The position numbers and the translations under genes are program-made. Under the pieces are notes generated by a model, which saw nothing but the letters and a program-made list of their open reading frames with translations, was not told where the DNA came from and ran no database searches. This document shows, in pieces, positions 60,409 to 64,000 of a stretch of DNA of 64,000 bases. Each line of letters begins with the position of its first letter. Within the stretch, counting starts at the first letter, position 1. The stretch comes from Evernia prunastri (Eukaryota > Ascomycota > Lecanoromycetes > Lecanorales > Parmeliaceae). The stretch lies in assembly GCA_003184365.1 (NCBI GenBank), contig NKYR01000167.1:1-64000 (forward strand), written 5' to 3'.

Positions 60409-60445
60409 GGGTAGTTTCGGGGTAGTCTTGGGGTTAGTCTCGGGG
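60409..60445 (+). other. G-rich cluster, possible G-quadruplex
   Basis: Four runs of three or four G are spaced by 7, 7 and 8 bases: GGG, TAGTTTC, GGGG, TAGTCTT, GGGG, TTAGTCTC, GGGG. The spacers resemble each other, so it is also a short degenerate tandem repeat. It lies in non-coding DNA. Confidence 0.5.
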
Positions 60446-61968
60446 TCAAAATTGCAAGTGCGGGTAGATACGGTTATCACCGGATTTATATGTGGTCAAA
60501 GACATGCCCCAGGAGAGTTCTGAGATGTGAAGAATTCAAGCAACCTACACACCACTCATGAATCAACATGTACCCTCGGTACCTGATATTCTGACCCTCG
60601 GAAGGAAAGCCCGTGCGAGCCGTGGAAGCCTTCTAATCGTATATCAAGATGCTGAATAACTCATAATCGCTCAGTCATTGATACTTAATGGCAGATGGAT
60701 GTATAATCATTGCAAATCTCCATTGATTACCTTTTCAAGTACTTTACACTCATAGTCACTACTCTAGATTTCTATCTTATGTTGCGGACTGCGTTTCCGC
60801 GTACAACATAGATAGAGTACGAGTCGCCGAGGATCCGAGGCAAGTGCATGCCACGATTAGTGAAAATCACTCTCCGATAAAAGGCACGATTACTCCAAGT
60901 AGCAGCACTCTGACTGCATCCGATACACACTTGCAGACCAACGCCAAAAGTGTTCACCTTGTTTGATCGTTCCTTCCCTTCTCAAAGCGTGTGAATTGCT
61001 CACCGTGTCGTCTGCGGACTGTACCTTGTCTCCCCGAGATACGATAGCTGTGGCTCTAGGGGTTCATATCCTGGGAAATAGCTGCAAGGTCTAGAGGTCA
61101 TAGCCGTGGACCCTCGAAATATGGCCTGATGACGTTACGTTGGCGATATTAGCCGTATGGCTCACTGTCCAACCAATCTTCTCAATCGGCAGGAATCTTG
61201 AAGTCTCAGAGCCTCGATGCCTTGTCGTTTGGTCCGGCACTTACGGATGCACAGATCCAGACGATGATTCTCATTCTTGTATGGCCAAACAATGCGGTTG
61301 TCTTGACCGGTGAGAGTCCGAGCTATGTCTCGTGCGTATCGGATCGGAATATCATATGCGTCCTAGGCTCCATACCGACTTTCTCCTTTTTTTCCCTCAA
61401 GTGCTGTTGTGATATAGCGAATTATCAATGTTGAAACTCAAGATTGCATATCCTTCTCTATGATTCTACCGCAAAATATTCTTTCCTCACAATCGGATTA
61501 ATCATCAATCTCTGACGAAGGGTTGTGAACGGTTCGCCAGGACACAGAGAAGCGTACAACTATTACCCTCGAGATCCACTCTCACTTGGATGATTAAGGC
61601 TTATCAAGGTAGGGTGTTGAGTAAGCGCGGTATAGCGGTCGATGATAGTTTCGATACAACGTTCGAGTGCAGACTGTAAGGATACGGCAGTGAAGTTCTT
61701 GGCCGGTCTGGCCCACGAGTACGTTGGAAACAATGTTATCTATGAAATCATACCGTGCATCAATAATACATGGACAATAGGGATATATCGGCCTGTGGGG
61801 CGAAAGAGCCACTTACAGCCACGATGAACAGGATTGGTGGCAATAAGGCCAATGGTAACAGAACTTGGCCCTCCACCAGCTATTTCACCGTAAGCTGACG
61901 TCGGTCCCTGTTACCCGCGGTGTCAATCGTCTCCTTTCTGCTAGGTTGACGTGGGAAGAATGGAGCAT

Positions 61969-61978
61969 ATAAAAACAC
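61969..61978 (+). promoter_or_regulatory. TATA-like box
   Basis: TATAAAAACA lies about 95 bp upstream of the ATG at 62064, a plausible core promoter position for the dioxygenase-like gene. Confidence 0.45.
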
Positions 61979-62063
61979 CCTTTCTACCCAATCTTGTCCC
62001 CAAATTTCGAGCAAGAACAACCAAGATCGAAGGAAAATACAGCAAAGCGCCACCACACACATC

Positions 62064-63254
62064 ATGGCCACAACGGGACTCATCTCTCTGGAGCGCGCTG
62101 CACTTTCAGCGTCCAGGCTCGCACAAGGGGCGCGCAATGCCATACCCATCGAGCTGCCTCTTTGCCCTACCAAAGCCTCCGCCGTCATCAGACGGAACAT
62201 CCGTCCAGCCCAACGGCAGTCTCGTTCCTTCGCCATGGTAACAGATACAACCGCCTTCACCGACGGCAATGCTCCCTTCAAGCAACTTGATTACCTCCGC
62301 AAAGTGGCCGCCGCCAACCCTTTCATGACCCAAAAAAGCGCACCGCCTGCGGCCTCCGAGTTCGAGTTCCCTCTCGCCACCCTCTTCAAAGCCCCTAATC
62401 GTGAGGTCGGCCTGTCCATGGCAAGGATGTACGCCCACGCCGTCCGGGAACACGGCATATGCGCCATCGAGATGGGGTGGCCGGACCCGGACAGCCGATT
62501 CATCCTCGACGTCATCAACCGGATGGGTTGCAATCCCGACACCCACAGCAGCACGCAGGGCGCGCTCTGGGACGTCAAGTACAAGCCCGAAGGCGTGCAC
62601 TCCGAAGGCACCGGCAAGACGGCGGTCGCGATATCCCACTCGCTGGGCGAATTCGCCTGGCACACCGACGCCGCCTTTGAAGAAACCCCCACGCGCTTCT
62701 TCCGCTTCCACATCATCCACCCGGACAAACATGGCGGCGGCATCTTCCGCCTCCTCCGCGCCGATGACCTCACCCGCCTGCTCTCCCCAAAGGCCGTCGC
62801 TGTGCTGAGCAGCCACGAATTCGACCTCAAGGTGCCCCCGGAGTTCTTCAAGGGCAAGGACACCGTCACGGGCAAGCTGCTCGACATCTAGGCCGCGACG
62901 GCGCGCGCGCACGTCCGCTTCCGCAAGGACATACTGCGCGACCCGCCCTCCGCGGACGCCGACGCCAACGCGGCGGTCAAGGAGCTCACCGACCTGCTCG
63001 AGGCCCCCGGGGGCGTGGGCGAGCACGTGCCGGAGATCGTGTTCAAGGAGAACACGGTGCTGCTGATGGACAACGCGCGCTATCTGCACTCCCGCACCGA
63101 CATCAAGGATCCCAAGCGCTGATTGCGGCGGGTGCGCTATCACGGTACGCCGTCGTTGGCGGAGGGGCAGGACGTGGCGACGGCTTCCCATAAGGATAAC
63201 GTCTCTTTTCCATCCGTCTCGGCGGCTGCTGCTCCCCATATCTTAGCCGCTTGA
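62064..63254 (+). pseudogene. TauD/TfdA-like 2-oxoglutarate Fe(II) dioxygenase; two in-frame stops
   Basis: An intronless 397-codon frame is broken by TAG at 62889-62891 (codon 276) and TGA at 63120-63122 (codon 353), with no frame change after either. The first about 55 residues are Arg/Ser/Ala-rich without acids, like a mitochondrial presequence (GBBH/TMLH relatives in carnitine synthesis are mitochondrial or cytosolic). The iron ligands are visible: HTD at 200-202 (EFAWHTDAAFEE) and His342 (ARYLHSRTD), with the 2OG-binding Arg in LRRVRYHG right after the TGA. The TGA thus stands where Trp is expected (DPKR-stop-LRRVRYHG). The TAG interrupts KLLDI-stop-AATARAHVRFRKDI. The substrate is unknown. 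Codon use is very GC-rich at third positions, unlike the A/T-richer surroundings. If only codons 1-275 were translated, the second His would be lost and the enzyme would be dead. Confidence 0.78.
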
Positions 63255-64000
63255 TGGCTGTGGCTGCGTCTGCTATGATTTCTTGTCGGCGGCTGCCAGA
63301 GCTTACCCCCGCTTCCTGATATTCTTAGGATGATAAATTGGATTAATTGCTGTCGATTTCATCGCGACATTTGTAAATATCCTCTCATCGAACATAGAAG
63401 GGCTACAGCATATGTACGGCACAGAGAGTCAATCGACCGATAGAGTATATAGAAGAAAGAACTTACCCTCTAAGAACTTTTCGCTTGAAGCCCACAACGG
63501 TGTAATTCACTAAAGACTATGAATCGACTCGCTGATAACCTTGTGACTGTTTCTAGTACACTCTTGGAGATGGATTCACGGATACGTCGACATTCTCGGA
63601 GACGTTGATATTCTCAAGCATCGTTTCGCTTTTAGCAGTGCTGACTGTGCGGAGTATAAAGATGATACCGGATATAGAAGAGGTCGAAAAATGGGTAATG
63701 GCTTTGGAGTCTGTCTTGGTCAAAATTCACAGCAGACCTAAGGCTTTTATGAGTAAGCTGTCAAATCTAGATCTGGTAGGTGATGTTCTTAGCGCGCGGA
63801 CTGAGCGCTTCGGAATTTCCTAGCATCATGCGGGGATCTAAACATGTAAGTTAGTGATGAACAACCGAAGATGCCACTTTCGATTATTTTTTGAATTCTT
63901 CACGGCGGAGCTGAACAAGACCGGACTGTGATTCCGTTCGGTAAGTGCCTCTTCAATTGAGAGCAGCTTTTAGGACCTCTCTAGAGGATTTGGGATAGCT
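63255..64000. other. Terminal stretch, no supported gene
   Basis: A 72-codon frame near 63605-63823 lacks an ATG start and any domain. Nothing else is recognised up to the window edge. Confidence 0.45.

Larger units (their letters stand above)
59277..62063. other. Gene-poor stretch of 2.8 kb
   Basis: No exon chain is recognised. It holds a CA dinucleotide run (60170-60186), a small perfect hairpin (CTTACCAC-CTT-GTGGTAAG at 60349-60367) and a G-rich cluster (60409-60445). A TATAAAAACA box lies at about 61969, 95 bp before the start codon of the dioxygenase-like gene. Confidence 0.5.

Noticed and set aside
62106..63239. 377-codon minus-strand frame opposite the dioxygenase
   Set aside because: Open because the GC3-rich sense strand has few stops in that antisense frame. 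Its product has no domain, while the sense strand has the HTD/His ligands.
1..64000. CRISPR arrays, bacterial operons, rRNA genes
   Set aside because: Intron-rich eukaryotic DNA; the only regular repeat array has no spacer structure and no rRNA sequence is seen.
1..64000. Intact transposons or retroelements
   Set aside because: No transposase, reverse transcriptase or long terminal repeats are recognised in any frame, even in the gene-poor parts.

Overview
The window is nuclear DNA of a filamentous ascomycete (Pezizomycotina). The genes are split by short GT-AG introns, mostly 41-105 nt, and several families are typical of these fungi: a fungal rhodopsin-like membrane protein, a NACHT/ankyrin NLR, a fused cytochrome b5 sphingolipid desaturase and an INSIG protein. 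A leotiomycete is my guess, but the sequence alone does not prove the class. Exon boundaries were worked out by eye from splice signals, reading phase and family conservation.

Layout. 0-1.5 kb is a tandem-repeat array of about 97-bp units. 2-45 kb is a dense core of housekeeping genes: an M16 metalloprotease, a Dsl1/ZW10 tethering subunit, an unknown nuclear-looking protein, a 94-residue small protein, pyruvate carboxylase, clathrin heavy chain, a damaged DCAF4-like WD40 gene, an INSIG-family protein, eIF2 gamma, Sad1/USP39, Utp13, a delta-8 sphingolipid desaturase, an unknown membrane protein and the splicing factor Spp2. Several of these act in shared processes: vesicle traffic (clathrin, Dsl1-like), sterol/sphingolipid membrane biology (INSIG, desaturase), splicing (Sad1, Spp2) and ribosome/translation (Utp13, eIF2 gamma). 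Nothing indicates co-regulation beyond one divergent promoter (eIF2 gamma / Sad1).

45-64 kb is different. It is gene-poor and carries accessory genes: an orphan, a rhodopsin-like protein, a giant NLR, an Rch1/SLC10A7-like transporter and a TauD-like dioxygenase. The last three are neighbours, and each is interrupted by two in-frame stop codons inside otherwise intact, conserved reading frames. At least three of the six stops stand where the family is expected to have tryptophan (TGG to TAG, TAG and TGA). This is the main discovery of the window. It could be recent decay with RIP-like transitions, or recoding such as stage-specific A-to-I mRNA editing. The two NLR stops also lie inside possible short introns whose lengths are multiples of three.
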